Origin: Bacillota bacterium
GTDB lineage: Bacteria; Bacillota; Clostridia; Peptostreptococcales; Anaerovoracaceae
DNA: 64,000 nt
NCBI GenBank assembly: GCA_025361765.1
Contig: JANYJS010000094.1
Span: forward strand, 21,482-85,481
Direction of reading: 5' to 3'
Shown: one piece after another, positions 28,048 to 36,313 of the stretch
Layout of the letters: every line of letters starts with the position of its first letter
How positions within the stretch are numbered: position 1 is the first letter of the stretch
The notes under the pieces: model-generated
What the model saw: the letters and a program-made list of their open reading frames with translations, nothing else
Databases searched by the model: none
Told to the model about the DNA's origin: nothing
Made by a program: the position numbers and the translations under genes

Positions 28048-28290
28048 ATGGCAGTAAAAATCAGATTAAAAAGAATGGGCGCTAACAAGAAACCTTTTTA
28101 TAGAGTTATTGTAGCTGATTCCCGTTCGCCAAGAGATGGAAAGTTTATTGAAGAAATCGGTTATTATAATCCCCTGACAAATCCAGCGGATGTTAAGATT
28201 GATGGAGATAAGGCAAAACAGTGGATATCTAACGGAGCACAGCCTACTGAAACAGTTAAAAGTCTGTTGAAGAAAGCAGGAATTATCTAA
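28048..28290 (+). CDS. rpsP: 30S ribosomal protein S16
   Basis: An 80-residue small-subunit protein. It begins [19 protein letters not shown] and has [17 protein letters not shown], both strong family signatures. An in-frame GTG at 28039 would add three residues, but the GTG overlaps the AGGAGGTG ribosome site for the ATG at 28048, which is the true start. khpA follows after 18 bases. Confidence 0.97.
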   Translation: MAVKIRLKRMGANKKPFYRVIVADSRSPRDGKFIEEIGYYNPLTNPADVKIDGDKAKQWISNGAQPTETVKSLLKKAGII

Positions 28291-28308
28291 TTAAGGAGCG
28301 ATGATCCT

Positions 28309-28539
28309 ATGAAAGAATTAGTAGAAGCAATTGCAAAAGCACTTGTTGATTTTCCTGACGAAGTTGTTGTCACTGAAGTTATTAGTGAACAAACTATAAT
28401 CCTTGAGCTTAAAGTCTCTCCCGACGATATGGGAAAAGTAATCGGCAAGCAAGGCAGGATAGCAAAGGCGCTAAGAACAGTTGTCAAGGCAGCGGCCACT
28501 AAAGATAACAAAAGAGTCCTAGTCGAGATTATTCAATAG
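28309..28539 (+). CDS. khpA: RNA-binding protein KhpA (KH domain)
   Basis: A 76-residue single KH-domain protein with the core [15 protein letters not shown] at about residues 44-58. In Gram-positive bacteria KhpA partners with KhpB/Jag to bind RNA and affects cell elongation. The gene lies in its conserved place between rpsP and rimM. AAGGAG precedes the ATG. A long hairpin separates it from rimM. Confidence 0.93.
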   Translation: MKELVEAIAKALVDFPDEVVVTEVISEQTIILELKVSPDDMGKVIGKQGRIAKALRTVVKAAATKDNKRVLVEIIQ

Positions 28540-28549
28540 AACACAGATG

Positions 28550-28597
28550 TAGGGACGTTCAATTTAATGATGAAAATGATTAAATTGAAGGTCCCTA
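28550..28597 (+). repeat. Long hairpin between khpA and rimM
   Basis: Arms 28550-28568 (starting TAGGGAC) and 28579-28597 (ending GTCCCTA) pair over 19 positions with one G-G mismatch and a 10-base loop. Only three T residues follow. It may be a partial terminator or an mRNA processing/stability element inside the operon. Confidence 0.7.
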
Positions 28598-28618
28598 TTT
28601 ACCAAAAGGAATAAAGTT

Positions 28619-29113
28619 ATGGAACAGCTTAAACTTGGACAGATTGTGAGTGTGGTTGGGTTAAAGGGCGAACTTAAAGTTTACCCCTTCACAGATTACC
28701 GAGAAAGATTCGAAGAACTAAAAGAACTTAACATCGCTGAGAAGGTTTTTAGAATTGAGAAGGTGCGTTATGGCAATAATAATGTGGTCATTCTTAAGAT
28801 CGAAGGTATTAATGACCGAACCTCAGCTGAAAAGTTAAGAGGAAGCTTCCTCATGATTGACAAAAATAATGCGCGAAAGCTTCCTGAAGATGCCTACTTC
28901 ATAGGGGACTTAATCGGGCTTAGAGTAATTAAGAGTGATGGGACAATAGTTGGAAGGCTAACCGATGTGATACAAAACAAAGCCCAGGATCTTTACGAAA
29001 TCGAAACTGAAGATAAAATCAAGTTTTTAATACCGGCGGTAGAAGAGTTTGTTTTAAATATTGACGTTGAAAATGGCATTATGAAGGTCCATTTGATTGA
29101 AGGTTTGATATAA
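28619..29113 (+). CDS. rimM: Ribosome maturation factor RimM
   Basis: RimM binds S19 and helps 30S head maturation. The 164-residue product has the N-terminal RimM domain (LGQIVSVVGLKGELKVYPFTD at the start) and a C-terminal PRC-barrel with the YEIE and FLIPAVEEFV segments. AAAAGGAATAAA precedes the ATG. trmD follows after one base, so they are coupled. Confidence 0.95.
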   Translation: MEQLKLGQIVSVVGLKGELKVYPFTDYRERFEELKELNIAEKVFRIEKVRYGNNNVVILKIEGINDRTSAEKLRGSFLMIDKNNARKLPEDAYFIGDLIGLRVIKSDGTIVGRLTDVIQNKAQDLYEIETEDKIKFLIPAVEEFVLNIDVENGIMKVHLIEGLI

Positions 29114-29114
29114 A

Positions 29115-29870
29115 ATGATGCATATAAAGGTGTTAACCCTTTTTCCAGAAATGCTGGCACCGGTAGTATCAGAAAGCATAATTGGAAGAGCTCAGCAAAA
29201 CGGACTTCTAAGCATAGATCTGATTAACATCAGGGATTTTACTGTTGACAAGCATAATAAGGCTGACGACTACCCCTTTGGGGGAGGTGCTGGCATGATT
29301 ATGTCGGCAGATCCGATCTTTCGGACCTTAAACAGCCTATCTGTGAAAGATCAGAAAATTATCTACATGTCTCCAAGAGGCAAAGTCTTAAACCAAGAGA
29401 TGATTGAGAACCTTTCGTCAGAGCGAGAAATAACCATTCTTTGTGGGCACTACGAAGGCATTGATCAACGCGTGCTGGATTATTGGCAAATCGAAGAAGT
29501 GTCTATAGGGGATTACATATTAACTGGAGGCGAAATTCCGGCGCTGGTTGTCATTGACTCTGTGGCGCGTATGCTTCCTGAGGTACTTGGCAGCAGTGAC
29601 GCCCATAATGAAGAATCCATATATTCCGGTCTCCTGGAATATCCTCAATATACTAAACCCAGAGAATACATGAATATGGTTGTCCCTGAGGTGCTGATTT
29701 CAGGCAATCATAAGTTAATACACTTATGGCAGTTTGAAGAATCTCTAAGAATTACTAAAAAAAGAAGACTTGATTTATTTCATCAATTTTGTCAAAATCC
29801 AGGGGTTTTAACGAAAGAAGAGCGAAAAATACTGGAGAAATTAAAAGATGAATTACAAAATGAAGACTAG
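29115..29870 (+). CDS. trmD: tRNA (guanine-37-N1)-methyltransferase TrmD
   Basis: TrmD makes m1G37 in tRNAs and prevents frameshifting. The 251-residue SPOUT enzyme has YPFGGGAGMIM near residue 56 and the trefoil-knot motif GDYILTGGEIPALVVIDS near 136. Two consecutive ATG codons at 29115 and 29118 are both possible starts. In most Firmicutes rplS follows; here a membrane-anchored adaptor-like gene overlaps its end by 23 bases instead. Confidence 0.96.
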   Translation: MMHIKVLTLFPEMLAPVVSESIIGRAQQNGLLSIDLINIRDFTVDKHNKADDYPFGGGAGMIMSADPIFRTLNSLSVKDQKIIYMSPRGKVLNQEMIENLSSEREITILCGHYEGIDQRVLDYWQIEEVSIGDYILTGGEIPALVVIDSVARMLPEVLGSSDAHNEESIYSGLLEYPQYTKPREYMNMVVPEVLISGNHKLIHLWQFEESLRITKKRRLDLFHQFCQNPGVLTKEERKILEKLKDELQNED

Positions 29871-30795
29871 AAAACTAAAGAAGTATTCAAATAAAGCTAT
29901 GATTCTGATATACGGAACTTTAGTAATGATGCTTTTTATATGGATCTATATATTGCCGAATGTTTCGGAGGCTTTCAAGAAAACCGATATTATAGATTAT
30001 GGTGGAATCCAGGTTAAGGATGAAATCACCTGCTATTTTGTCAGAAGTGAAATCGTATATTATGCAAATAATTCTGGGCAAATCCAATATTTTGCTACTG
30101 AAGGCGACCAACTTAGAAAAGCAAGTAAAGTATTAGATATTTCTTCTGAAGCATCATCATATCTTGTAGATCAAAGAGGCATGCTCAGTTATTATATAGA
30201 CGGGCAGGAATCCTATTTTAAACCTGAAACTATGAGGGATCTTAAAAAAGATGCTGTTAACAATCTCAAAATTGAGGTTAAAAATACCATCAGGGATAAT
30301 GCAGTGATCGGTGAACCAATTTACAAAATCGTTAATAGTGATAGCTGGTATGCTATAACCTGGATTAAGAAAGAGTCGATTATTAAATATCAGAAGGGGA
30401 AAGCCATAACCTTAAAGCTTAATAAAGGATCTATTATTGGATCAATAGAAGATATTATAAAAAGTGATGGCGATTTTATGGTGATTTTAAAATTCAACCA
30501 CTATAACTCCGAGATGGCACAAATCAGAAAAATCAAAACAGAAATTATTACTGCAGATTATAAGGGCCTAATTATTTCAAACAAAAGCATTAGAACTATT
30601 GGAGATAAAACTGGTGTTTATATCAAAGATGTGAGTGGCAACTTTGTATTCAAACCTATTAGGATCATTACCTCTGATGGGGTCTACTCATTGGTCGAAA
30701 GTGCCTTCTATTATGAGACTTCCGGAGACATAAGCCAAAGAGTTGAGACTGTGGATATTTACGATGAAGTATTGAAAAATGGAAAGCCAAATTAG
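29848..30795 (+). CDS. HlyD-like membrane-anchored protein
   Basis: A 315-residue protein with a basic cytoplasmic N-terminus, one membrane segment at about 18-36 (MILIYGTLVMMLFIWIYI), and an extracytoplasmic region that resembles HlyD/efflux-adaptor barrels, with short alternating beta strands (EGDQLRKASKVLDI). No transporter genes are adjacent. Similar proteins are often found just before yggS-sepF in Clostridia, from my general knowledge. A role with the division genes is only inferred. The start lies inside trmD, with GGAG about eleven bases upstream. Confidence 0.65.
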   Translation: MNYKMKTRKLKKYSNKAMILIYGTLVMMLFIWIYILPNVSEAFKKTDIIDYGGIQVKDEITCYFVRSEIVYYANNSGQIQYFATEGDQLRKASKVLDISSEASSYLVDQRGMLSYYIDGQESYFKPETMRDLKKDAVNNLKIEVKNTIRDNAVIGEPIYKIVNSDSWYAITWIKKESIIKYQKGKAITLKLNKGSIIGSIEDIIKSDGDFMVILKFNHYNSEMAQIRKIKTEIITADYKGLIISNKSIRTIGDKTGVYIKDVSGNFVFKPIRIITSDGVYSLVESAFYYETSGDISQRVETVDIYDEVLKNGKPN

Positions 30796-30820
30796 GCACA
30801 TATTGTGCAGGAGGAGAACC

Positions 30821-31519
30821 ATGAATCATATTGAAGAAAACATAGCTTTATTGAAGCAAAGAATAAAAAATGTATCCATGCAGCATCGCCCTAATGGTAG
30901 CGATGTTCTATTGGTCGCCGTAACAAAGACAAGGTCTTCGGAGGAAATAAATTTAGCAATTGATGCTGGCATAACGGATATCGGAGAAAACAAGGTCCAG
31001 GAAATAATAGACAAATACGACCGGGTCAAGTCCGTTCGCTGGCATATGATTGGACATCTTCAGACAAATAAGGTAAAATACATCATAGACAAAGTGAATA
31101 TGATTCATTCAGTAGATACCTTTAAACTGGCAGAAGAGATCGACAAGAGGGCTGAGCAGGCAGGTCTTATAATGGACATCTTGGTTCAGATCAACGCCGC
31201 GAATGAGGAAAGCAAATTTGGCATTTCAGAAAAAGAATCAGAGAATTTGATCGCTGAAATACTCAAAAACTGTCCTCATATTAGAATCAAAGGGCTTATG
31301 TCTATTGCGCCATTTGAGAATGATCCCGAGGAGGTTCGACCATACTTTAAGCAGGTCCACACTCTATTTGATCGATTCTCAAAGATAGCAGATGAAAAGC
31401 TGGATTTCAAATTCTTGTCAATGGGTATGTCCAATGATTATGAAGTTGCAATTGCCGAAGGTTCTAATCTGGTTAGGATTGGCACGGCGATCTTTGGTGA
31501 CAGGCATTATCCACAATAG
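30821..31519 (+). CDS. yggS: YggS-family pyridoxal phosphate homeostasis protein
   Basis: A 232-residue fold-III PLP-binding protein of the YggS/PROSC family, which buffers PLP and affects amino-acid metabolism. The PLP lysine is K36 in VAVTKTRS. The IGHLQTNK stretch and SMGMSNDYEVAI near the end are family signatures. The longest frame starts at 30779, but GAGGAG sits just before the ATG at 30821, giving the normal N-terminus. It is followed by sepF, a conserved pair in Gram-positives. Confidence 0.94.
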   Translation: MNHIEENIALLKQRIKNVSMQHRPNGSDVLLVAVTKTRSSEEINLAIDAGITDIGENKVQEIIDKYDRVKSVRWHMIGHLQTNKVKYIIDKVNMIHSVDTFKLAEEIDKRAEQAGLIMDILVQINAANEESKFGISEKESENLIAEILKNCPHIRIKGLMSIAPFENDPEEVRPYFKQVHTLFDRFSKIADEKLDFKFLSMGMSNDYEVAIAEGSNLVRIGTAIFGDRHYPQ

Positions 31520-31553
31520 CAAATCTTTTACAGTTCAACAGGAGGAAATCAAG

Positions 31554-32027
31554 ATGGCAGATGGTTTATTTAACAAACTAAAAGTATTAATAGGCGTTGA
31601 AGAGTTAGAGGATGAAGAATTAGAGCTTTCAGAGAGAGAAGCGTCTAAAAGCGAACTCAATAAACCCATAGAACCAAAAAATTCTTTTCTACAGACAAAA
31701 CCGGACAACCGATTAGCTGCAGTGCAGAATGGGAAAAATCAGTTTAAGCTGGTTGTCATTGAACCAAGAGGGTTTGACGAATGCCCAAAACTTGTAGACA
31801 ATCTGAAGAATAAAAGGCCTGTGATTGTGAATCTTGAAAAAATAGAACAGGACACAGCTAGAAAAATATTTGATTTTCTAAGTGGCGCTACTTATGCTCT
31901 TGATGGAAACGTTCAAAGAGTAGCCAATAATATCTTCATATTTGCCCCTGAGAATGTAGACGTTACAGCTAATATCGACAATAAAAACATGGATTTTGGT
32001 GATGATAACAAAAGTCCATGGCGTTAA
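31554..32027 (+). CDS. sepF: Cell division protein SepF
   Basis: SepF binds FtsZ and the membrane and shapes the division septum. The 157-residue product has a short N-terminal amphipathic helix (MADGLFNKLKVLIG), an acidic linker and the C-terminal SepF domain from about residue 65, with VVIEPRGFDECPKLVDNL and FDFLSGATYALDGNVQRV. GGAGG precedes the ATG at 31554. A longer frame from 31392 is an artefact. Confidence 0.94.
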   Translation: MADGLFNKLKVLIGVEELEDEELELSEREASKSELNKPIEPKNSFLQTKPDNRLAAVQNGKNQFKLVVIEPRGFDECPKLVDNLKNKRPVIVNLEKIEQDTARKIFDFLSGATYALDGNVQRVANNIFIFAPENVDVTANIDNKNMDFGDDNKSPWR

Positions 32028-32041
32028 TCGGAGGATCAGTC

Positions 32042-32320
32042 GTGTTATACATACTTATAAATGCGGTCAATATTTTTTTTCAGTTGCTTATATATATCAT
32101 TTTCGCGCGCATCATTATGAGCTGGTTTATTAGAAACCCCTATGCCAATAAAATTTCAATAGTTCTCATTCAATTAACCGAACCAATATTAGCGCCATTT
32201 AGAAAACTTATGGGCCGATTCGGAGCCAATTATGGAATAGATTTTTCCCCTATTCTGGCCTTGATCGCCCTACAGATATTGAACCAAATTATTGTCACAG
32301 TTCTTCAGCTGATTTTTTAG
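32042..32320 (+). CDS. YggT-family membrane protein
   Basis: A 92-residue protein with two long hydrophobic segments and the conserved middle motif SWFIRNPYANKI plus EPILAPFRKLM, marking the YggT/YlmG family. YlmG in Gram-positives sits among division genes and is linked to membrane organisation. I choose the GTG at 32042, with GGAGG about seven bases upstream, over an ATG at 32018 that lies within sepF. Confidence 0.88.
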   Translation: MLYILINAVNIFFQLLIYIIFARIIMSWFIRNPYANKISIVLIQLTEPILAPFRKLMGRFGANYGIDFSPILALIALQILNQIIVTVLQLIF

Positions 32321-32333
32321 AGAGGAAATAAGC

Positions 32334-32933
32334 ATGATTACACCATTAGATATTCAAAATAAAGAATTTCCACGAGGGGTAAGAGGCTACAAGGAAGATG
32401 AAGTTGATGGATTCCTCGACTTATTGACGCTGGATTTTGAGAAAATCGTTAAAGAAAATTTTACACTGAAAGAGCAAATCAAAACGTTGAATGTTGAGCT
32501 GGAACGGTATCGGACCTCTGAAGCAACGGTCTATGACACCCTCGAAGTGGCCAAATCTCTTATGAATGATATTTCTGCAAGCGCTGAGAAACGGGCATCT
32601 ATGGTTATGAAAAATGCTGAACTGGACGCCCAGCTTATAGTGCGTGAGGCGAAGGAATCCGTAGAGAAACTTGATGAAGAATACTCCGCAGCCAAAATCA
32701 GATTAAATATTTTCAAGACCAGATTTAAGACTTTATTGGAATCGGAACTGGAAAAATTTGATACTTTAAGCGCGGAAATATTCTCCGATAAAGATTTCGA
32801 AGAGTTGCGCAGTATCACGGATTTCAAACCAAAAGACTTAATCAGTGCTTCAAAGACTGGGTTTCCGGCTAAAGCTACAAGAACAACCATTGTTATGAAT
32901 ACATTAAAGACGGGAGACGGATCGGAACAATGA
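32334..32933 (+). CDS. divIVA: Cell division protein DivIVA
   Basis: A curvature-sensing scaffold at poles and septa. The 199-residue product has the N-terminal lipid-binding motif ITPLDIQNKEFPRGVRGY with the membrane-inserting residues, followed by KEDEVDGFLDLL and a long coiled coil to about 165. A short charged tail ends the protein. GAGAGGAAA precedes the ATG. It sits in the sepF-yggT-divIVA order seen across Firmicutes. Confidence 0.95.
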   Translation: MITPLDIQNKEFPRGVRGYKEDEVDGFLDLLTLDFEKIVKENFTLKEQIKTLNVELERYRTSEATVYDTLEVAKSLMNDISASAEKRASMVMKNAELDAQLIVREAKESVEKLDEEYSAAKIRLNIFKTRFKTLLESELEKFDTLSAEIFSDKDFEELRSITDFKPKDLISASKTGFPAKATRTTIVMNTLKTGDGSEQ

Positions 32934-32948
32934 TCCGTATTAAATGCT

Positions 32949-33425
32949 ATGTATTTCTTTCTTATTGCCTTTATTATCATACTGGATCAAGGTGCTAAGC
33001 AACTCGCTTTATCATACCTTGTTCTTAACCAATCGATTCCATTAATCAAGGGGATGCTCAATTTATCCTTAACTTATAATTATGGAGCGGCATTTAGTAT
33101 TCTCCAGAACAAACAAACTTTTCTGATTACAATCACGATAATGGTATCTGGGACTATTCTTTTTTTATTGATTAAAAACATCAGAGATGGACATTGGTCG
33201 CTGATGCTGAGTTTGGCTATGGTTTTCGCGGGGGGCATCGGGAATCTTATTGATCGGATTAGAATTGGCTATGTCATAGATTACATGGAAATTAAATTCA
33301 TACAATTTCCAGTATTTAATGTGGCTGATATGGCTGTGGTTTCGGGATCCTTTCTTCTTGTCATTTATATCTTGTTCGTTGAAGGAAGAATCCAAAAAAA
33401 TAAGGCGGGAAATCATGACCGCTAA
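32949..33425 (+). CDS. lspA: Lipoprotein signal peptidase (signal peptidase II)
   Basis: LspA cleaves lipoprotein signal peptides after lipidation. The 158-residue product has four membrane segments and the catalytic aspartates D111 (VIDYM) and D127 (FNVADMA), along with YNYGAAF at 43-49 and GNLIDRI near 98. Its substrates would include the lipobox proteins encoded in this window at 17333 and 44381. The rluD-type gene overlaps its end by 11 bases. Confidence 0.95.
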   Translation: MYFFLIAFIIILDQGAKQLALSYLVLNQSIPLIKGMLNLSLTYNYGAAFSILQNKQTFLITITIMVSGTILFLLIKNIRDGHWSLMLSLAMVFAGGIGNLIDRIRIGYVIDYMEIKFIQFPVFNVADMAVVSGSFLLVIYILFVEGRIQKNKAGNHDR

Positions 33426-34341
33426 TCCATACACTGTTGTCGTTGAAAAGCCTCATGAAGGCCTTCGCATTGATGGCGTTCTAGCAGAGTTGCTATCGGA
33501 TTTGTCTAGAAGCCATTTGCAGAAGCTTCTTAGCGGAGGACACGTCAGGGTTAACGGTACCATAGAAACTTCAAAAAAATACAAAGTCAAAGTCGAAGAT
33601 GAAATTATCATTAATTTGCCTGAACCCGAGCTTTTGGATGTACTTCCTGAAAACATAAGCCTTGATATCGTGTATGAAGATAGCGACATTTTAGTCGTGA
33701 ATAAACCCAAAGGCTTAGTGGTTCACCCGGCAGCCGGAAACCATACAGGTACTCTTGTCAATGCCATTTTATATCATTGCAAGGATCTTTCCGGAATTAA
33801 TGGCATGATCAGACCAGGCATCGTTCATAGAATAGATAAAGACACCAGTGGGCTACTAATGATCGCAAAAAACGACTTTACTCATGCTTCACTTGCAGCG
33901 CAGCTTAAAGCACATAGCATAACAAGAATTTACCATGCTATAGCATACAACAATTTCAAAGAGGACACAGGAACTATAGATGCACCGATTGGAAGAGATC
34001 CCAACAACAGGCTAAGAATGATGGTTTTAAAACAAAACTCAAGACAAGCTATTACACATTATAGCGTCCTTGAACGTTTTGGTGGGTTTACTTATATAGA
34101 AGTCAGACTTGAAACTGGGAGAACTCACCAAATTAGGGTGCATATGGCTTACGTCAATCATCCGTTACTCGGCGATCAGGTTTATGGGCCGAGAAAAAAA
34201 TTTTTAGGGATCGAGAGCCAGATGCTTCATGCAAAAGTCTTAGGATTTATTCATCCAAGAACGGGAACCTATATGGAATTTGACAGTGAGTTGCCAGAAG
34301 AGTTCGATAAGATTATTAAATGGGGTCGTGAGAAGCAATAA
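33415..34341 (+). CDS. RluD-family pseudouridine synthase
   Basis: A 308-residue RNA pseudouridine synthase. An S4 domain lies at about 15-70, and the catalytic motif HRIDKDTSG has Asp at 141. GRTHQIRVH follows near the C-terminal part. The family modifies 23S rRNA in some members. Following lspA, it is the YlyB-type member. A longer frame starts at 33319, but AAGGCGGG before the ATG at 33415 and the normal N-terminus fix the start. It overlaps lspA by 11 bases. Confidence 0.93.
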   Translation: MTANPYTVVVEKPHEGLRIDGVLAELLSDLSRSHLQKLLSGGHVRVNGTIETSKKYKVKVEDEIIINLPEPELLDVLPENISLDIVYEDSDILVVNKPKGLVVHPAAGNHTGTLVNAILYHCKDLSGINGMIRPGIVHRIDKDTSGLLMIAKNDFTHASLAAQLKAHSITRIYHAIAYNNFKEDTGTIDAPIGRDPNNRLRMMVLKQNSRQAITHYSVLERFGGFTYIEVRLETGRTHQIRVHMAYVNHPLLGDQVYGPRKKFLGIESQMLHAKVLGFIHPRTGTYMEFDSELPEEFDKIIKWGREKQ

Positions 34342-34350
34342 GGAGGAGAA

Positions 34351-34947
34351 ATGAGCAAAGTAACTTTTAAGCCTGGCACCATGGTTTATCCTGTGCCTGC
34401 CGTCATGGTATCTTGTGGATCCACTGAAGAGACTCAAAACATCATCACAATTGCATGGACGGGAATCGTCAATTCTGAGCCTCCTATGACCTACATTTCT
34501 GTTAGAAAATCAAGGCATTCCCATGGCATTATTTTGCGGGAGAGAGAGTTTGTTATTAATTTAGGTACAGAAAAGCTTGCTAAACAATTGGATTTTTGTG
34601 GCGTGAGATCCGGTTTAGATATCAAAAAATTTGAGACTCAAAAATTAACGCCAATTCCTACAATCCACTTAAAATGTCCTATGATTGAGGAATCACCCGT
34701 CAATATTGAATGCAGAGTCACTCATGTGCTGGAATTCCCATCCCATGACATGTTTATAGCAGAAATTTTAGCCGTCCATGCAAACGAAGATCTCATGAAT
34801 AAAACTGGAAAGCTTGAGCTTGAAAATGCGAAATTGCTTTGCTATAGCCATGGGGATTACTACGGTTTATCAAAATCAATTGGCAAATTTGGCTATTCCG
34901 TCATGAAGGCCAAAACAAAAAAGAGACGAAGCAAGTTCATAAAATAA
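34351..34947 (+). CDS. Flavin reductase-like domain protein
   Basis: A 198-residue protein with the flavin reductase-like split-barrel fold, seen in the N-terminal VYPVPAVMVSCGS and the YISVRKSRHSHGII stretch. Relatives bind FMN and can reduce flavin or act as small flavoenzymes; the physiological role here is unknown. GGAGGAG directly precedes the ATG. A strong terminator follows. Confidence 0.85.
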   Translation: MSKVTFKPGTMVYPVPAVMVSCGSTEETQNIITIAWTGIVNSEPPMTYISVRKSRHSHGIILREREFVINLGTEKLAKQLDFCGVRSGLDIKKFETQKLTPIPTIHLKCPMIEESPVNIECRVTHVLEFPSHDMFIAEILAVHANEDLMNKTGKLELENAKLLCYSHGDYYGLSKSIGKFGYSVMKAKTKKRRSKFIK

Positions 34948-34950
34948 TTA

Positions 34951-35010
34951 TGTCAAAAGGCAAGACTGATTCATAAAAACATCAGACTTGCCTTTTGACA
35001 ATTTTCTTTT
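34951..35010 (+). terminator. Strong terminator after the flavin reductase gene
   Basis: Arms 34951-34970 and 34981-35000 pair over 20 positions with one mismatch, loop of 10 bases, then ATTTTCTTTT. It ends the long ylxM-to-flavin-reductase cluster. Confidence 0.88.
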
Positions 35011-35056
35011 AAATGAGATGCACAAAAAAATAACTTATAATTGAAATAAACGTTTT

Positions 35057-35206
35057 CTAGTAACTCTTGATGTACTTCACGCAATCTTCACAAATTTGCT
35101 TTCCTTTGAAATGAAGATTGTTTTCTGGGTTTCCACATAGTTCACAGACAATTTGACCTTTTCCCTCAGGATCGAAATAGTGCAAAGAATTAATTGTTTT
35201 TTTCAT
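35057..35206 (-). CDS. 49-residue zinc-ribbon protein (Gin-like)
   Basis: A short minus-strand frame with a good ribosome site (AAAAGGA, six bases before ATG) encodes 49 residues. The sequence has two CxxC pairs, CELC and CEDC, separated by NNLHFKGKQI, and ends KYIKSY. This layout resembles the sigma-G inhibitor Gin/CsfB zinc ribbon of Firmicutes, but similarity is limited to the cysteine spacing and the hydrophobic-then-ICxxC pattern. It has its own plausible promoter, stands alone and runs toward the terminator of the neighbouring operon. Function is unknown. Confidence 0.7.
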   Translation of the reverse strand: MKKTINSLHYFDPEGKGQIVCELCGNPENNLHFKGKQICEDCVKYIKSY

Positions 35207-35281
35207 AATAAATCCTTTTCTTAATAATCAAATGATTTGAGCATCTCATCCGCAAAGCTTTGAATTATTAGTTCCAAATTC

Positions 35282-35310
35282 ATCATATCATAAAGATATA
35301 CAATATACAA
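35282..35310 (-). promoter_or_regulatory. Possible promoter of the zinc-ribbon gene
   Basis: On the minus strand TTGTAT and TATGAT are 17 bases apart, about 75 bases before the ATG. The surrounding region is very AT-rich, so chance matches are likely. Confidence 0.35.
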
Positions 35311-35474
35311 CAATTTTGTATATAAATGTAATATAATTCCATATATTATATTTTATTTTAACAGTAATACTATTTTAATACAATTAAAACTTGATTTTAG
35401 TGTTAAAACAGCCTGAAGAATGTTAAAATATGAGTCGAAAAGGTATGCGATTAATTCTGGAAGGAGTGGGTGAC

Positions 35475-36302
35475 ATGTATGAGGAATTCATAATAAATTC
35501 AAATGGCATGAATCTACAGGGGTATCATTGGAGATCTGAAAACCCTAAAGCTGTAATTTGTCTCTTGCATGGTATTGGCGAATACGCCGGAAGATACGAT
35601 AAGATAGGAGAATTTTTTAAAGAGTCTCATTTTTCTTTGATAGCGATAGATCTTAGAGGACATGGAAAATCTGAAGGCAAGCGAGGGCATGCTGCACCAC
35701 GAAAAAATATCCTTGAAGATATCGATGTTATGTTAGAGTTTGCTGGTCGGACCACCCCAAATGTGCCCATCTATCTTTACGGGCATAGTATGGGAGGAAA
35801 TATCGGATTAGATTATAGAAGTAATGGGTCAAAACGTGAGATGCTGTATGGCTACATTATCACGTCACCCTGGCTAAAGTTATATAAAAAAATACCTGAA
35901 CCTATGGTTATTCTAGCCCGCATTCTTTCTAAAATTAAGCCGGATTATCTTATGAATACAGGCCTTTCGCCTAAAGATCTCGCCCATGTGCAAAGTGAAG
36001 TCGTTGCCTATACCAACGATCCGATGGTTCATAAAAAAATATCCGTACTAACGGCAATTGATGGGCTTGATGCCGCTACGAGAATACAATCAAAATCTTC
36101 AAATTGTTATAGACCTCTACTATTAATGCACGGTACCGAGGATAAAATTTGTGCTATTGAAGGTAGTAGAATTGTTAAAAGCCTAGAGAAAGAGCATTGC
36201 ACTTACATTGAATGGCCAGGATATTACCATGAAATTCACAATGAAAAAGATGGTGGAAAGGTACTGATCGCTATTAGAAATTGGATATATGAAAAGATTT
36301 AA
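35475..36302 (+). CDS. Alpha/beta hydrolase, monoacylglycerol lipase-like
   Basis: A 275-residue serine hydrolase resembling lysophospholipase/monoacylglycerol lipase. The oxyanion-hole HGIGE is at about 32-36 and the nucleophile elbow GHSMGG has S105. The acid is probably in MHGTEDK and the base His252 in GYYHEIH. There is no signal peptide, so it is cytoplasmic. An upstream in-frame ATG at 35430 exists, but AAGGAG places the start at 35475. The next gene begins after 11 bases. Confidence 0.88.
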   Translation: MYEEFIINSNGMNLQGYHWRSENPKAVICLLHGIGEYAGRYDKIGEFFKESHFSLIAIDLRGHGKSEGKRGHAAPRKNILEDIDVMLEFAGRTTPNVPIYLYGHSMGGNIGLDYRSNGSKREMLYGYIITSPWLKLYKKIPEPMVILARILSKIKPDYLMNTGLSPKDLAHVQSEVVAYTNDPMVHKKISVLTAIDGLDAATRIQSKSSNCYRPLLLMHGTEDKICAIEGSRIVKSLEKEHCTYIEWPGYYHEIHNEKDGGKVLIAIRNWIYEKI

Positions 36303-36313
36303 GGGGAGAAAAA

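Noticed and set aside
31392..31553. N-terminal extension of sepF reading from 31392
   Set aside because: It overlaps yggS in another frame; the ribosome site and normal SepF start are at 31554.
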